A DNA stretch of 64,000 nucleotides from Chionis minor (Eukaryota > Chordata > Aves > Charadriiformes > Chionididae). The notes beneath the pieces were generated by a model. It was not told the DNA's origin. It was given only the letters and a program-made list of their open reading frames with translations, and did no database searches. Positions 53,901 through 63,961 of this stretch are shown here, in pieces; within the stretch, counting starts at the first letter, position 1, and every line of letters begins with the position of its first letter. A program made the position numbers and the translations under genes. The stretch is from the NCBI GenBank assembly GCA_013398295.1, contig VZSF01003278.1:91722-155721 (forward strand), in the 5' to 3' direction.

Positions 53901-56900
53901 AGAATCTAGTAGCTGCTGGGAGCGGAGATGTAGCATGCAAGTAAGTGACATTTTTCTATGTGCCTGCTAGGCAATAACTTTCTAATGCATCATCCAGCTG
54001 ACACCAGGTTTCCGAATCCATTTTTATGCATCAGTATAAAGAATCCTAGATCAGCTTGGTGAAAACCAGCAAAAATAACAAGGGGGACGTGGGCAAGGAA
54101 ACCCGGCCTTTCAGTTACAGAGATACCCATTTCAACCTTTGCTATAAAACAAAGAATCTGATAAAGGCCTTCAATAAAGCCTGAGAGAATAACAAAACAT
54201 TACGTAGAAAAAATTATTTGCATTTCCCGTTCTCGGATGCATTGTTTTAAAGGCAACTTCCAGCTTCTCTGTGCCATGTCAGGGAGTGGATACTATGTTA
54301 AGCAGGCCATGGCACTGATCCATCACGGTGATTCCTGTGTCCCTATCATATTTTAATCTCAGACCTGTGTTAAGTCAGGATGAGTATGAAAATCTTGGAG
54401 AAATTTCTTATCCTGTTCTTACAAGGCGTATTTCTTCCTTTGACCACTTACTTATGGTGCTGAATAACAGGCAAAGGCCTCACATACACACATAAGAAGC
54501 AGGACGCCAGGACATTGCATTTAAATTTTGTGTGCTTGTTTGCAGTCTGACTCATACCTCTCTCTGTCAAGCTGTGTCTTTGACGTCCAGCCGCAGGGTA
54601 CAGCATTGGGTAAGAGAGAAGAAACATGAGCCAAATAATACTTGGAGGGTATCCTGAGAGAGCAGTGAGGTACAAATTAGTAGTCAGAGTGCTGCTCACA
54701 CAGAATCCAAAGAAGAAATGTCTGCTGAGTCTTTTTCCAATGTTTCAGGCTAGTGGTTAGGTTGGGTCTTGAAGTCACTCAACTCTTGCTCCGTGACTAC
54801 AAATAGCAGATACCTCCCGCTGCCTGGAGCGCTGGTGGATTCAAATTATTTATAATCCCACCTCAGTTTCATATTTGTCTTTTTCCCTTGGTAAACTCAC
54901 TTTTGCATGGCTACGTTAGTCAGACAGTGACTGCCCTTAATATCCTCAGAAACAGACAGGCAGCTCATGGCTCACACCCTGTAAATGAAGGCACTGAAAA
55001 TAACAAAATGCATTAAAAAAATACAGAGAAGAGTTTCTCCACAACAAGACTGGCTGTTACATGACTAACTCTTACTTGAAATAATTGAGAGCTGGGGACA
55101 TAACCTTGATATGGGGCCTTTCCTCACTTGCATTAAAATATAGTAAAAATTGCTTTGCACATAACCATCCTGCCATAACCAGTAACTGAAAACAATAATA
55201 CATGTACCATTCAACAGGACTGAATTATGAAAATATTAGAGTTTCAGATCTAGGGGGATAATACTGCCTTTCATTTACTGGAAAAGTCTTTCAAGAAGTT
55301 TTAAAACATTTTCACAAGGCTTTTCCTTTCCTCTTTCATCCCCTTTTGCAAAATTCATTGTTTTCTTTGACAAATGCTTGCAAGAAATCTGGTTTGTGTG
55401 TTATTTTGTGGGGTTTTTTAAACTAGATTTGTACTATCATAGATCATCAAGTATGTTAGGAAAAAACATCATATTTGGTCCAAAATAGCTTGGTTCTCAA
55501 AATTATAAAACTCAAAAGTTTGTGTCATCTCATTGTTTCTGATACTTCGCACATATTCCCCCTTTCTTTTACTCTATAACTAGGCTGTAGGTGTTTTGGG
55601 GCTACAACTTTTTTTCTGGAATCAGTTTTTACAGAACTTAGCACAATGTGCTGTGACTATGCCTCTTAGGAGAGCAGTAATTTTAAAAATCATGCTTTCT
55701 TTTAAACTACTTAATTTAAAATCAGCTCTCAGAATTACAAACTCAAGGGAAAAGACTCATAGAATGTGCCTAAAATATTAATGCAAATACGTGGAGTGTA
55801 GTTGTAAAACAGGCACTTATACACATGTCATGATGTAAGCGTCTAACCATCCATGTGTGCATGATGATAGCTGATTTGCATAGCTGGCTGGGAAGACGTG
55901 GGAGTGCAGTTTTTGTAGGACCCAAATCCGAAGTTGCAGCTTACACTGCCCCAGCAAAGAATTGCCCTACCTCATTTTGTTTTATAACAGTAACTACAAA
56001 ATAATAATTAAAAATGCCAGGACTCCTCAACAGTCTGTGGAGGTGCTGTAGAGAGTTTGGGTTTTTTTTGAATGTGCTCTGTAAGAACAGAGATGGTACT
56101 ACGATCAAGGTGCTGGTATAACACTGAGAAATACTCCAAGAGATTAGCGCTGTGTCCCTATAAAGCAAGGTACAGAGGGCCTCTGAATTTCCTAACATTA
56201 CTTTTATATGCCAGTTATTATCACTAACTTAACTATAAATAAAGATATCATATATTTACTATAGATGGGGGTAACTGATTTACTAGCACGTACAAACGGG
56301 ACAAATCAGATACATTCCCTGTTGCTGAAACCCAGCCTTTAGGACACAGACTCTTTGCTTTGGGGATGCCAGGAGTTTCTTTACAGAAGTGCAAGTCACA
56401 CGTCTGCAGGCAGCAGCTTATCACCTTCAGCCACAGTAATAAGCAGCTGCACAGCACATACCCCAGGTAGTGGTTGAGTTGCATGTCCCCCCAGTGGAGT
56501 CAGTCAGGCTGGAGCTGCCAGGGCTGGTGCTGCTGGCTCTCCCTCACGGAGAGGCAGGAGCAGGGCTGGCTGTGCAGCTCCATCTTCTGCAGCCGATGCT
56601 GCAGCTGGAGCAAAACCGCTCCATTCTCTGATGAATTTGCGGCCTAGTGCAGCGTGTGGGCCTCTTGCCAATCATAAAAACATCCCCCAGACATTAACAG
56701 CAATAGACAGTCAGCTGTTCCTTCTACTAGTGGATGAACTACAAACCCCGCGCTTGGTGACCAATGTCCGAAGAGCTGAATTACTCGATCCAGAAATTAG
56801 TTATGGTAGTTTGCTTTAGGGAGCTTATATCAGGATACCCACCTCTTACCAACATACAGGAACCGCTGTAGGGTTAATTCCTATTCATCTTCAGCCTATA

Positions 56901-57299
56901 ACTGTACTATGTAAGACACCGCTGCTCTGTTTTCTGCATGAATCCCTTTTCTTTTACATGTGCTGAAAAACTTATCAATGTAATGTAGAGCCCTGTAGTA
57001 GGCTCAATAAGCAAACAACACGGCTAACAAAATAATAGGGTATGAACTGAATCTTGGGAAGCGAGAGTGAAAGCAGGATAGTACTAGTAAAGCAACTTCA
57101 ACAGAGATGTGTGCCATGGGTAGCTAGTAAAACTACACAGGGAGCAGTGAATTGTGACTTCTGAAATACAAGAGCAAAGATCTGATTAACGAAATTCTTT
57201 GAACTTCTAAAATTCCATTCTTATGACATTCTTAGTCTTTTGTAGTGGTTGTCAGAGGAGCTATTATTATTTCAGATAAAACCGTGGTTATACGCACTT
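50941..57299. other. unique non-coding DNA, no gene seen
   Basis: A T22 run lies at 52158-52179. Frames of 60-106 codons are not family-like. At 56520-56640 is a short GC-rich patch with CTGCTGCTGG-like and CAGCTG words. I see no exon signature. Confidence 0.5.
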
Positions 57300-57495
57300 C
57301 GTACTTTTTATCTAATGATATCAAAGTGCTTTTCAGGTTGAACAAACCCTCCCAAATAAATATCCCATGTCAGGATCATTATTCAAGTATTGTATGGGGA
57401 AAGGGAAACATGATGGTATTGGATATCTTGCCTAAGGTGACACATGAAGCTTGTAGCAAGACAAAATTGGAAGCAATATTTTCTGACTTGCTAAC
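57300..57495 (-). repeat. ancient amniote SINE/LINE 3' core (MIR/L3-like)
   Basis: The order TGATATCAAAGTGCTTTTCA, TCATTATTCAAGTATTGTAT, GGGGAAAGGGAAACATGATG, ATCTTGCCTAAGGTGACACA and TTTCTGACTTGCT follows a core common in reptile and mammal ancient repeats: CAAAGCGCTTTACA, TTATCCCCATTTTACA, GATGGGGAAACTGAGGCA, ACTTGCCCAAGGTCACACA, CTCCTGACTC. It is diverged but co-linear over nearly 200 bp. I cannot tell MIR3, L3 or a related sauropsid family apart by eye. Confidence 0.6.
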
Positions 57496-58033
57496 ATAAT
57501 TATTACCCTCAAATAATTCAGCTTTCACTGTAGCTGAATGTTGAATATTGTGCTTTTAAATGTTCAGTTAGCATCTGGATTAGGTGAGCTGTGAAAAACA
57601 GCAATGTTCTTTTATGCAAAACCTAAAAATTATAGTAGTACCTATTCAGATATAAATATATTCTATAAACAAAAATAGCTTTAAATATGTATTTTTAACA
57701 TATTTTTTACTTTTTATGGGGGACAAAAAGCTGTTCATTGACCATCAGCCCTGCACTGTTATTGCCTTATACTAGACAGAACAAATGATAGGCATTGTAC
57801 ATTGTGCACTTCATTATTGAAACAGGATGATTCACTGCTATTCCGACTATGAAAAAATTAATCTTTGCCACAGAATTGTATAAACTACCTCGAATAATTG
57901 TAGCCCTAAATAGCCATAGCTTGTTGCTCCTTCAGCCAATAAGGTGTTTTTGCCTTTCAAAGACATCTAGGAACTTTTATATGCTTGATTAATAAAGGTG
58001 CAGGCACAGCAGCCACAAAACATTTAATCCTTG
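57496..58033. other. unique non-coding DNA, no gene seen
   Basis: AT-rich flank of the LTR. No repeat or gene is recognised. Confidence 0.55.
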
Positions 58034-58376
58034 TGTCCTGGTTTGAGGTAAAACAGGGCCAATTTTGTTCAGTAACTTTGCTTTCTAACTAGGCTTCTTC
58101 TAACTGCTGAAATTAACAGCATGTTGTGCAGAAAACTGTTTGCTTTCAGAGTGGTAAGACCCATGTTTATAGCTGATGCCAAGGCATGGTGTGCAGAGAG
58201 GTTCTTGTTTGGGCTTATTGCTGTAACACCCAAGGCCAGACAACTTTGTTATTTGCCCCATTGGAGGGTCGGAAGCAGAAAAGCATAGAGGGGTCCCACC
58301 TGTGGGGAGGAGTGGACAGGACAGGTGACCCCAAACTGACCAGCAGGGTATTCCATCCCATCTGCATCATGCTTGG

Positions 58377-58383
58377 TATAAAA
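58377..58383 (+). promoter_or_regulatory. LTR TATA box
   Basis: TATAAAA, preceded by the conserved GCATCATGCTTGG block. This is the position expected for the U3 promoter of this LTR type. Confidence 0.7.
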
Positions 58384-58624
58384 GCTGAGGGATCAAAGGG
58401 GTCAGACTCGTTTCTTCAATGGCTGGCATCCAAGGAGGACTCTATCTGTTCATCTGCCTTTGACCCGAATCCTGAATCCAGATCCACAATCCAGTTCCCA
58501 TTGGTCACTGAGTCCAGTCTTGGACTTCGCCAGTGCCTGCTGGTGATGTGACTGTCATCCTGGGAGCTCGATATGGTTTTGTATATATTTCATTATTTTC
58601 TTTTTATTTTATTATGAATATTTC

Positions 58625-58630
58625 ATTAAA
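58625..58630 (+). terminator. LTR polyadenylation signal
   Basis: ATTAAA about 245 bp downstream of the TATA box, in the position where related LTRs carry a TATTAAAC block. This suggests the R/U5 boundary lies shortly after. Confidence 0.55.
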
Positions 58631-58749
58631 GGAGTTTAGTTCCTTCTGAACTCATGAGTGTCTCTTTCTCTCTCTCCTGTCTTCCTTCAAAGTGGGGTAG
58701 GAGAGCATCTGTCATTCCACCTGATTGGGAATGGTTTTTTGCCAAAACA

Positions 58750-58984
58750 ATAAGAGCAGGCTTCCTTAAAATATGGGCTTGAATTTACCTTATTTGTGTT
58801 TAAAGATAATGACTACTGCATTTCAGAAGCTTAACTGTAAATGCAGCACTGTCTGGGTGGAGAAAATAAATAGCCAGGAGGAGGTAAACCACATGAGAGG
58901 TTCCCGGAAAATAGGTTCTGCTTATGGAACAGGATCTCAGGTGAACAGATACTCAGGACACTGGACTATGAGACTGTGGCAAGT
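58750..58984. other. spacer between two opposed LTR-type elements
   Basis: About 235 bp without recognised content. It may include diverged ends of either neighbour. Confidence 0.4.
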
Positions 58985-59885
58985 TGGTCTCAGTCAGCTA
59001 CCAGACACAGACGCCCGGCTGCTTTCTCACTCCCCCTCCTCAACAGGACAAGGAGAAAATAAGAAGAAAAAGCTTATAGGTCAAAGTAAAGACAGGGAGA
59101 TCACCTAACATGGGCAAAACAGATTTGGTGAAAACTAATTTATTTTCTTGTAAACTAAAATAGATTTGGATAGTGAGAAAGAAAGACCAGATCAAAAGCA
59201 AAGACCAAACCTGCTACTCCGCCTTTTTCCCACACTCAACCTCGCTCTTTCACTCCCGACTCTCTACCGAGCGGTTCAATGGGATGGGGAATGGGGGCTG
59301 TGATGAGTCTGTGACAATTCCTCTCTGATGCTCCTTTCTCCTCACACTTTTCCCCTGCTCCAGAGCCAGTCCTCTCCACGGGCTGCAGTCCTTCATGGTA
59401 AACCTTCTCCAATGCGGGTGCCCCAGGGGCTGCAGTTCCTTCAGGGCATATCCAGCTGCTCTTGCACGGGGTCCTGCACAGGCTGCAGTGTGGGTATCTG
59501 CTCCAGCACGGGGTCCTGTCCACAGGCCTCAAGGAAATATCTCTGCTGGCACCTGGAGCACCTACTCCCCTGCCTCCCTCTCTGACGTTGGTCTTCATGC
59601 TGTTGTTTCTTGCACTTGGTTTTTTCCTTGCTCCTCTCTGCTCCCTGGCGTTTTGTCCCTTCCTGAAACACGCTTTCCCTGAGGCCCCCGCCATCGTGGT
59701 TGAGGGGCTCAGCTACGTCCTGTGGTGGGTTTGTTGGAGGTGGCTGCAACCAACTGGGACTGGCTGCATCCAGCACGGGGCAGCCCCGGCCTCCCCTCAT
59801 CCGCTGCCAAAACATTGCCACCCGCACCCAGTGCAGGGACATCAAACAGGCACCGGCAATACTGACCGGGTAAATATGGAAGGAA
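58985..59885 (-). mobile_element. avian LTR-element repeat with LTR tail, reverse orientation
   Basis: The left part (58985-59110) resembles the reversed end of a bird LTR: GGCTGCTTTCTCACTCCCCC, AGAAAAAGCTTATAGGTCAA, AAGTAAAGACAGGGAGATCA. It then runs CATGGGCAAAACAG, AACTAATTTATTTTC, GGGATGGGGAATGGGGGCTG, ACTTTTCCCCTGCTCCAG, several CTCCAGCACGGGGTCCTG/CACGGGCTGCAG units, CTGGCACCTGGAGCACCTAC, TGCCAAAACATTGCCACCCG. I recognise this order from an interspersed repeat common in bird genomes and associated with endogenous retroelements, but cannot give its database name. An AATAAA on the minus strand (TTTATT at about 59140) suits this direction. Frames of up to 181 codons on both strands are GC-rich chance frames; no retroviral domains are seen. 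Confidence 0.55.
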
Positions 59886-60992
59886 GGCTGGAAAGTCCAT
59901 GTAACCCAAGGTAAGAACGGGGCGTGCGACCAAGTAATCAAACAAAATGGTGGCTGCATGAGGAGAGCAGTGACTGCTGTTTCCAAGCTCAGGCATGGGC
60001 CCCCACCTGCCCCCTGGCAAGGTCCTCCTCACCTTACGCTGGGGCTGCCCAGCTACTCTTCCTGTTTGAAGGCCCAGGGAAGATTTAGCACAGCTGGTTA
60101 CTCTGTAAGAGGGGAGCTACGTCCTGGCTAGGGTCCCGTTGGGCTGACGGGGGTTATGGCAGCCAGGCGGGAGAAGCACCGCACAGGTTCCTGTCCCTTC
60201 ACCCTCCGGGGCAGCGTGAACCGACATGTCCCCTGCATTACCTGGCCAGGAGGTGCTCCAGGGACGGACTTTAACATGCACTACTTCTATGGCTGTTCCA
60301 TGTGTGAAATATTCATGAGAACAAAAAAGAGAGCTTGGGAAGGACCCTTCAGCCTCATTAGGGCACTCATGCAGGCAATGGGAGACAGAACTTCTGGTTC
60401 TTTCTCCGATGAATACCTAATACAAAACCAGTACTTAAATATTCCCAGAGTTCGTACTGAAGCTCAGACTCAGTTCCTCCCAGCGAAGAGCCCTAGCTGT
60501 GAGGTTGTGGAGTTGGGGGCGGTGCTGGCTTTTCTGCCTGTGGTTTCCGAGAGGCCCAGTTCGGGGTGTTTGTCTCAGCCCGCAGACCTGGCCTCCCAGT
60601 GGGAAGTGGGGACAAAGTTCGCTCCAGGGGAGAGAAGGGAGTCGTGCTGCGCACAGCTGATCCCAGCCATGCCAGGCACCTGTGTACACAGAGCTGCTCC
60701 ATGAGCCCAGTGAAAGTTTGCGCCTGGAAACAGCAGTGCAGAGCACTTCGGATCTCTGGGGTTCAGTGTCAGTCTTGCAAAGGCCTCGATGATCTTCATC
60801 TGCGGAGATCAGGGATCTGAACTGGCAAATGTGTGCTTAAGTTTTGTTCTGGGTATAGCCGTAGCTGACTTACACAGGTGGTGGAAGATAAAATGGAATA
60901 GTGACTGATGTGCACAGGGACTCAGTCAGCATTTCTGCAAGGAAGAGCATTTATAAAGTGCCTACTTTGGCCAAGGATTGGCTTATTTATGA
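59886..60992. other. GC-rich stretch of unknown origin
   Basis: It has more GC and more CpG than the rest of the window. It may be further internal sequence of the repeat to its left, or a separate GC-rich locus. It contains a 182-codon plus-strand frame (60156-60704) starting in a good Kozak context (G at -3, G at +4). That frame has no recognisable domain, signal peptide or repeat, and competing frames of 69-103 codons lie on the other strand. I do not call it a gene. Confidence 0.4.
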
Positions 60993-61421
60993 TAAAGAAA
61001 GAAAAGAAGAAAGGATGGAAAGAAAAAAGGACAGAAAGAAGGAAGGAAGGAAGGGAAAGAAAGAAAGGAGGAAAGAAAGAAAAAAAGGAGGAAAGAAATA
61101 AAGGAAGAAAGGAGGAAAGAAATAAAGGAGGAAAGGAGGAAAGAAAGAAAGGAAGGAAGGAGGAAAGAAAGAAAGGCGAAAGAAAGAAAGAAAGGAGGAA
61201 AGAAAGAAAGAAAGAAAGGAGGAAAGAAAGAAAGAAAGGAAGAAAGAAAGGAAGAAAGAAAGAAAGGAAGAAAGGAAGAACGAAAGGAAGAAAGGAAGGA
61301 AGAAAGGAAGAAAGAAAGGAAGAAAGAAAGGAAGAAAGAAAGAGAGAAAGAAAGAAAGAGAAAGAAAGAGAGAAAGAGAGAGAAAGAAAGAGAGAGAAAG
61401 AAAGAAAGACAGAAAGAAGGA

Positions 61422-61453
<32 letters not shown>

Positions 61454-61455
61454 AA
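60993..61455 (+). repeat. GGAA/GAAA polypurine microsatellite
   Basis: About 460 bp of nearly pure purine on the plus strand, with mixed GGAA, GGAGGAAA and GAAA units. The units grade from GGAGGAAA on the left to perfect GAAA on the right. A few pyrimidines break it (for example near 61021, 61098, 61178 and 61281). The 197- and 180-codon frames are artefacts. Confidence 0.97.
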
Positions 61456-61500
61456 TGTAGGCATGCTATTTATACATGGTCTTAGTGAAAGATTCTCATA
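61456..61500. other. 45-bp spacer between purine tract and CR1
   Basis: Ordinary AT-rich sequence separating the GAAA end of the microsatellite from the CR1 3' end. Confidence 0.7.
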
Positions 61501-61503
61501 AAT

Positions 61504-61522
61504 AGAATCATAGAATCATAGA
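61504..61522 (-). repeat. CR1 3' terminal octamer repeats
   Basis: Two 8-bp units (AGAATCAT on this strand) followed by AGAATGG, one unit fewer than in the 9.77-kb copy. They mark the 3' end of the element. Confidence 0.85.
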
Positions 61523-61727
61523 ATGGTTAGAGTTGGAAGGGACCTTAAAGATCATCAAGTTCCAACCCCCCTGCCATGGGCAGGGACACCTCTGACTACA
61601 GCAGGTTGCTCAAAGCCCCATCCATCCTGGCCCTAAACACTTCCAGGGATGGGGCCTCCACAACTTCCCTGGGCAACCTGTTCCATTGCCTCACCACCCT
61701 CACAGTAAAGAACTTCTTCCTAATATC

Positions 61728-62222
61728 TCATCTAAATCTCCCCTCTTCCAATTTAAAACCATTACCCCTTGTCCTATCACTAGACTTCCTGACAAAGAGT
61801 CCCTCTCCAGCTCTCCTGTAGGCTCCCTTCAGATACTGAAAGGCTGCTATCAGGTCTCCCCGGAGCCTTCTCTTCTCCAGGCTGAACAGCCCCAGCTCTC
61901 TCAGCCTGTCCTCATAGGAGAGGTGCTCCATCCCTCTAATCATCTTAGTGGCCCTTCGCTGGACCTGTTCCAACAGTTCGATGTCCTTTCTATGTTGAGG
62001 ACTCCAGAGCTGGACACAGTACTCCAGGTGGGGTCTCACAAGCGCAGAGCAGAGGGGGAGAATCACTTCCCGTGCCCTGCTGGTCACGCTTCTTTTGGTG
62101 CAACCCAGGATACGGTTGGCTTTCTGGGCTGCCAGCGCGCACTGCCGGCTCATGTTGAGCTTCTCATCCATGAGCACTCCCAAGTCCTTCTCCTCAGGGC
62201 TGCTCTCCAGCCATTCTCTGCC
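61728..62222 (-). pseudogene. CR1 ORF2 C-terminal fragment
   Basis: An uninterrupted frame for the segment downstream of the RT palm in CR1 ORF2. It starts at [16 protein letters not shown] and runs through [24 protein letters not shown], the RRATKMIRG block, [20 protein letters not shown] and [13 protein letters not shown], ending at KLEEGRFR. These are signature blocks of CR1/L2-type RT C-termini. No catalytic RT motif or endonuclease remains, so it makes no active enzyme. The formal frame extends upstream to a Met at 62273, but those first 18 codons lie in the A-rich flank and are not CR1. It ends at the same in-frame TGA as the 9.77-kb copy, where other CR1s usually read on with LDIRKK. 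About 165 codons without a lesion suggests a fairly young insertion. Confidence 0.92.
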
Positions 62223-63000
62223 CAAAAAAAAATACTCTATTTTCTTTTTCTGCCTAAACACAGAAGCCTGCATATGTAATTATCAAGATCAAACCCATTG
62301 GTTTTTCCCTCTCACCTGTTAAAAACCATATTTTACATGTTTTTGTGTCCACTTTCTGGACATTTTACATGCTTTACATGTAGAAATGTCATTGGAATAT
62401 AGTACACACAGACAGAAAGGCTGATGTCCTACTAAAAATTTTATATCAAAAGTAAACCAGAAACTTTTAAGGTATCATTTCCTATTAAAATAATAACTTA
62501 AGACAGTATGTTAAAATAATGTTATATATTTTGAGGAAAAAAACATCAATGTTACTTTGAAAATATACACCATTTGTTTGCATCTAAGTGGTTTTTCTTT
62601 CATATGTAGAAGGCAGAAACCCAAAGTCTCAGTATAATAGTATATTATAGTATACTCAGATAGTATAATTAATAGACTGGGTAGAGTGGAGGTGTTCTTT
62701 GCTAATACAATTGAACATAAGCATGCAGTATTAAACTGTATGTGCATTCATTTATATAATCCAATTAATGTTTTTGTCATCTATGTCTGCATCTGGAAAT
62801 ATTCTGCAGAGCACTTAATAGAGGTACAAATAAAGCAGGAACTGCATTTTTGAAGTCACTTATTATTGATCAATGCAATGACCCTAGCTAGGCAGATAAA
62901 TATTGTGGCAGTAATATAACTTTCAGCTGCTGCTACACCCTGTCATATAATTGCTGGAGATGACTTGAAATTATTAATTTTTCCCTTCTGATCCTAACAT
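62223..63000. other. unique non-coding DNA, no gene seen
   Basis: AT-rich sequence with a TATAGTATA-rich patch near 62635-62670. No repeat family or gene is recognised. Confidence 0.55.
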
Positions 63001-63459
63001 TGTGACAGACTGGAATGCAGCTAGGACCAGTGAAGAGACAGCAAGGCTGTGACTTCCCAAAACAACCCTAGATACTGGCACATTGAGGGAGCTTGATGCA
63101 CCAAACAGTAGCAGATATATTGTGGGAATAAGAGCTTGTGAAGACACCACAACTACCCTCTGAGACAATGTGGAGACATCATGGTGGATACACCATGGTG
63201 GGGGGAACGGTATGGAGATACCATGGCCATGCTCTGTGAAAACATCATGACATCATATATTCAGCAATTGATAAGCTATGATCTCGGCCAGAGGTCTGAA
63301 CTTTGAGTGGACTTTGCTCATTATATGGTCATTATAATACTAAAGCACACCTCCAGCTCGGATGGTTCACACCTCCAAGTTGAGACCATCCTTCTTTGAG
63401 TTTGCGCACTGAATTTTGGCTATGCTATACCTTCAAACTTGAAGCGAGAGAATTTTGGA

Positions 63460-63464
63460 CCAAT
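63460..63464 (+). promoter_or_regulatory. CCAAT box of the right-edge LTR
   Basis: CCAAT 56 bp upstream of the TATA box on the same strand, the usual spacing for a vertebrate or LTR promoter. Confidence 0.4.
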
Positions 63465-63519
63465 CATAAAAGTATGTATGATGATGGTCATGTCAAGCTC
63501 CACCTGTAAGTCAAAATGC

Positions 63520-63526
63520 TATAAAA
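63520..63526 (+). promoter_or_regulatory. TATA box of the right-edge LTR
   Basis: TATAAAA in the context ATGCTATAAAACAG, downstream of CCAAT. Transcription would start about 30 bp further on. Confidence 0.45.
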
Positions 63527-63840
63527 CAGTTTGGAAAGGGAGTGAATCTGAGGGAAGACTCCATCACAGGAAGAAACCCCATTCCCCGACCTTGGCATCA
63601 GCTGATGAGCTAAGCCTCTCTTCCCCCCTCTTGGGCTGCTTTTGGGTAAGACTTGAATACTCAACTATCTTGAGTGCACCCCCGGGAAACTCAGGAATCT
63701 CTACAGTGTTGCTTTATTCCACGCATGTGTATCTTAGTCGCATTAATCTTTTACACATACCTTGTAGACATTACTATTACCGGCAATCTAAAAGAACTTG
63801 TGCATCTGGTACTCTAACAAAGTGTGCTGTTCATTCATCT

Positions 63841-63920
63841 GGCTGTGAGAGTTCTTGAACACGACTGCATATTTAAGTGTGGCTGTGAGAGTTCAAAAGA
63901 GCACGACTGGATGAACTGTG
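63841..63920 (+). repeat. 40-bp imperfect tandem duplication
   Basis: Two units (63841-63880 and 63881-63920), each beginning GGCTGTGAGAGTTC and containing CACGACTG. The second halves have diverged. It lies between the TATA box and the poly(A) signal of the putative LTR. Confidence 0.75.
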
Positions 63921-63955
63921 TATGCATTAATACTGCATCATAATCCTGATAGCCA

Positions 63956-63961
63956 AATAAA
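63956..63961 (+). terminator. polyadenylation signal of the right-edge LTR
   Basis: AATAAA in the context GCCAAATAAAGG, in the same orientation as the CCAAT and TATA boxes. Confidence 0.45.

Larger units (their letters stand above)
58034..58749 (+). mobile_element. solo LTR of an avian endogenous retroelement
   Basis: It begins TGTCCTGGTTTGAGG, matching the start of a widespread bird LTR family (TGTCCTGGTTT...). In the expected order it has a U3 with GACAGGTGACCCCAAACTG, GGTATTCCATCCCAT and GCATCATGC, a TATA box, a T-rich stretch with a poly(A) signal, a CTGAACTCATGAGT block and a pyrimidine-rich tail. The right end is uncertain: a CA at 58748-58749 is the best candidate. No primer-binding site, internal coding sequence or partner LTR follows, so this looks like a solo LTR from recombination between two LTRs. 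The 121-codon frame inside it is a chance frame. No clear target-site duplication was found (left flank CCTTG, right flank ATAAG). Confidence 0.7.
61501..62222 (-). mobile_element. CR1 non-LTR retrotransposon, 5'-truncated
   Basis: The second well-preserved CR1, also reversed. The 3' octamer repeats lie at about 61504-61522, then the 3' region (GGTTAGAGTTGGAAGGGACC) and about 490 bp coding for the C-terminal part of ORF2. CR1 similarity stops near 62222, next to a run of nine A on the plus strand. The 3' 270 bp are almost identical to the 9.77-kb copy (about six differences by eye), so the two are of the same subfamily. Truncation points differ, so these are separate insertions, not a segmental duplication. 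Confidence 0.95.

Noticed and set aside
56631..56819. 62-codon frame containing DSQLFLLLVDELQTPRL
   Set aside because: It has the texture of real protein, but no known family is recognised and it is too short to separate from chance without a database search.
58186..58551. 121-codon frame in the solo LTR
   Set aside because: It spans the LTR U3 region and TATA box. LTRs of this kind are non-coding.
59441..59986. 181-, 152- and 150-codon frames on both strands
   Set aside because: They lie within a bird interspersed repeat that is GC-rich and low in stops. No gag, protease, RT or envelope motifs are present.
60156..60704. 182-codon plus-strand frame as a protein gene
   Set aside because: No recognisable domain, GC-rich context with competing frames on the other strand, and no splice or poly(A) context I can defend. 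Kept only as a finding.
60908..61501. 197-codon Lys/Arg/Glu-rich plus frame and 180-codon minus frame
   Set aside because: Both are artefacts of the purine microsatellite.
63439..63858. 139-codon frame near the right edge
   Set aside because: It overlaps the CCAAT/TATA region of the putative LTR and has no domain.
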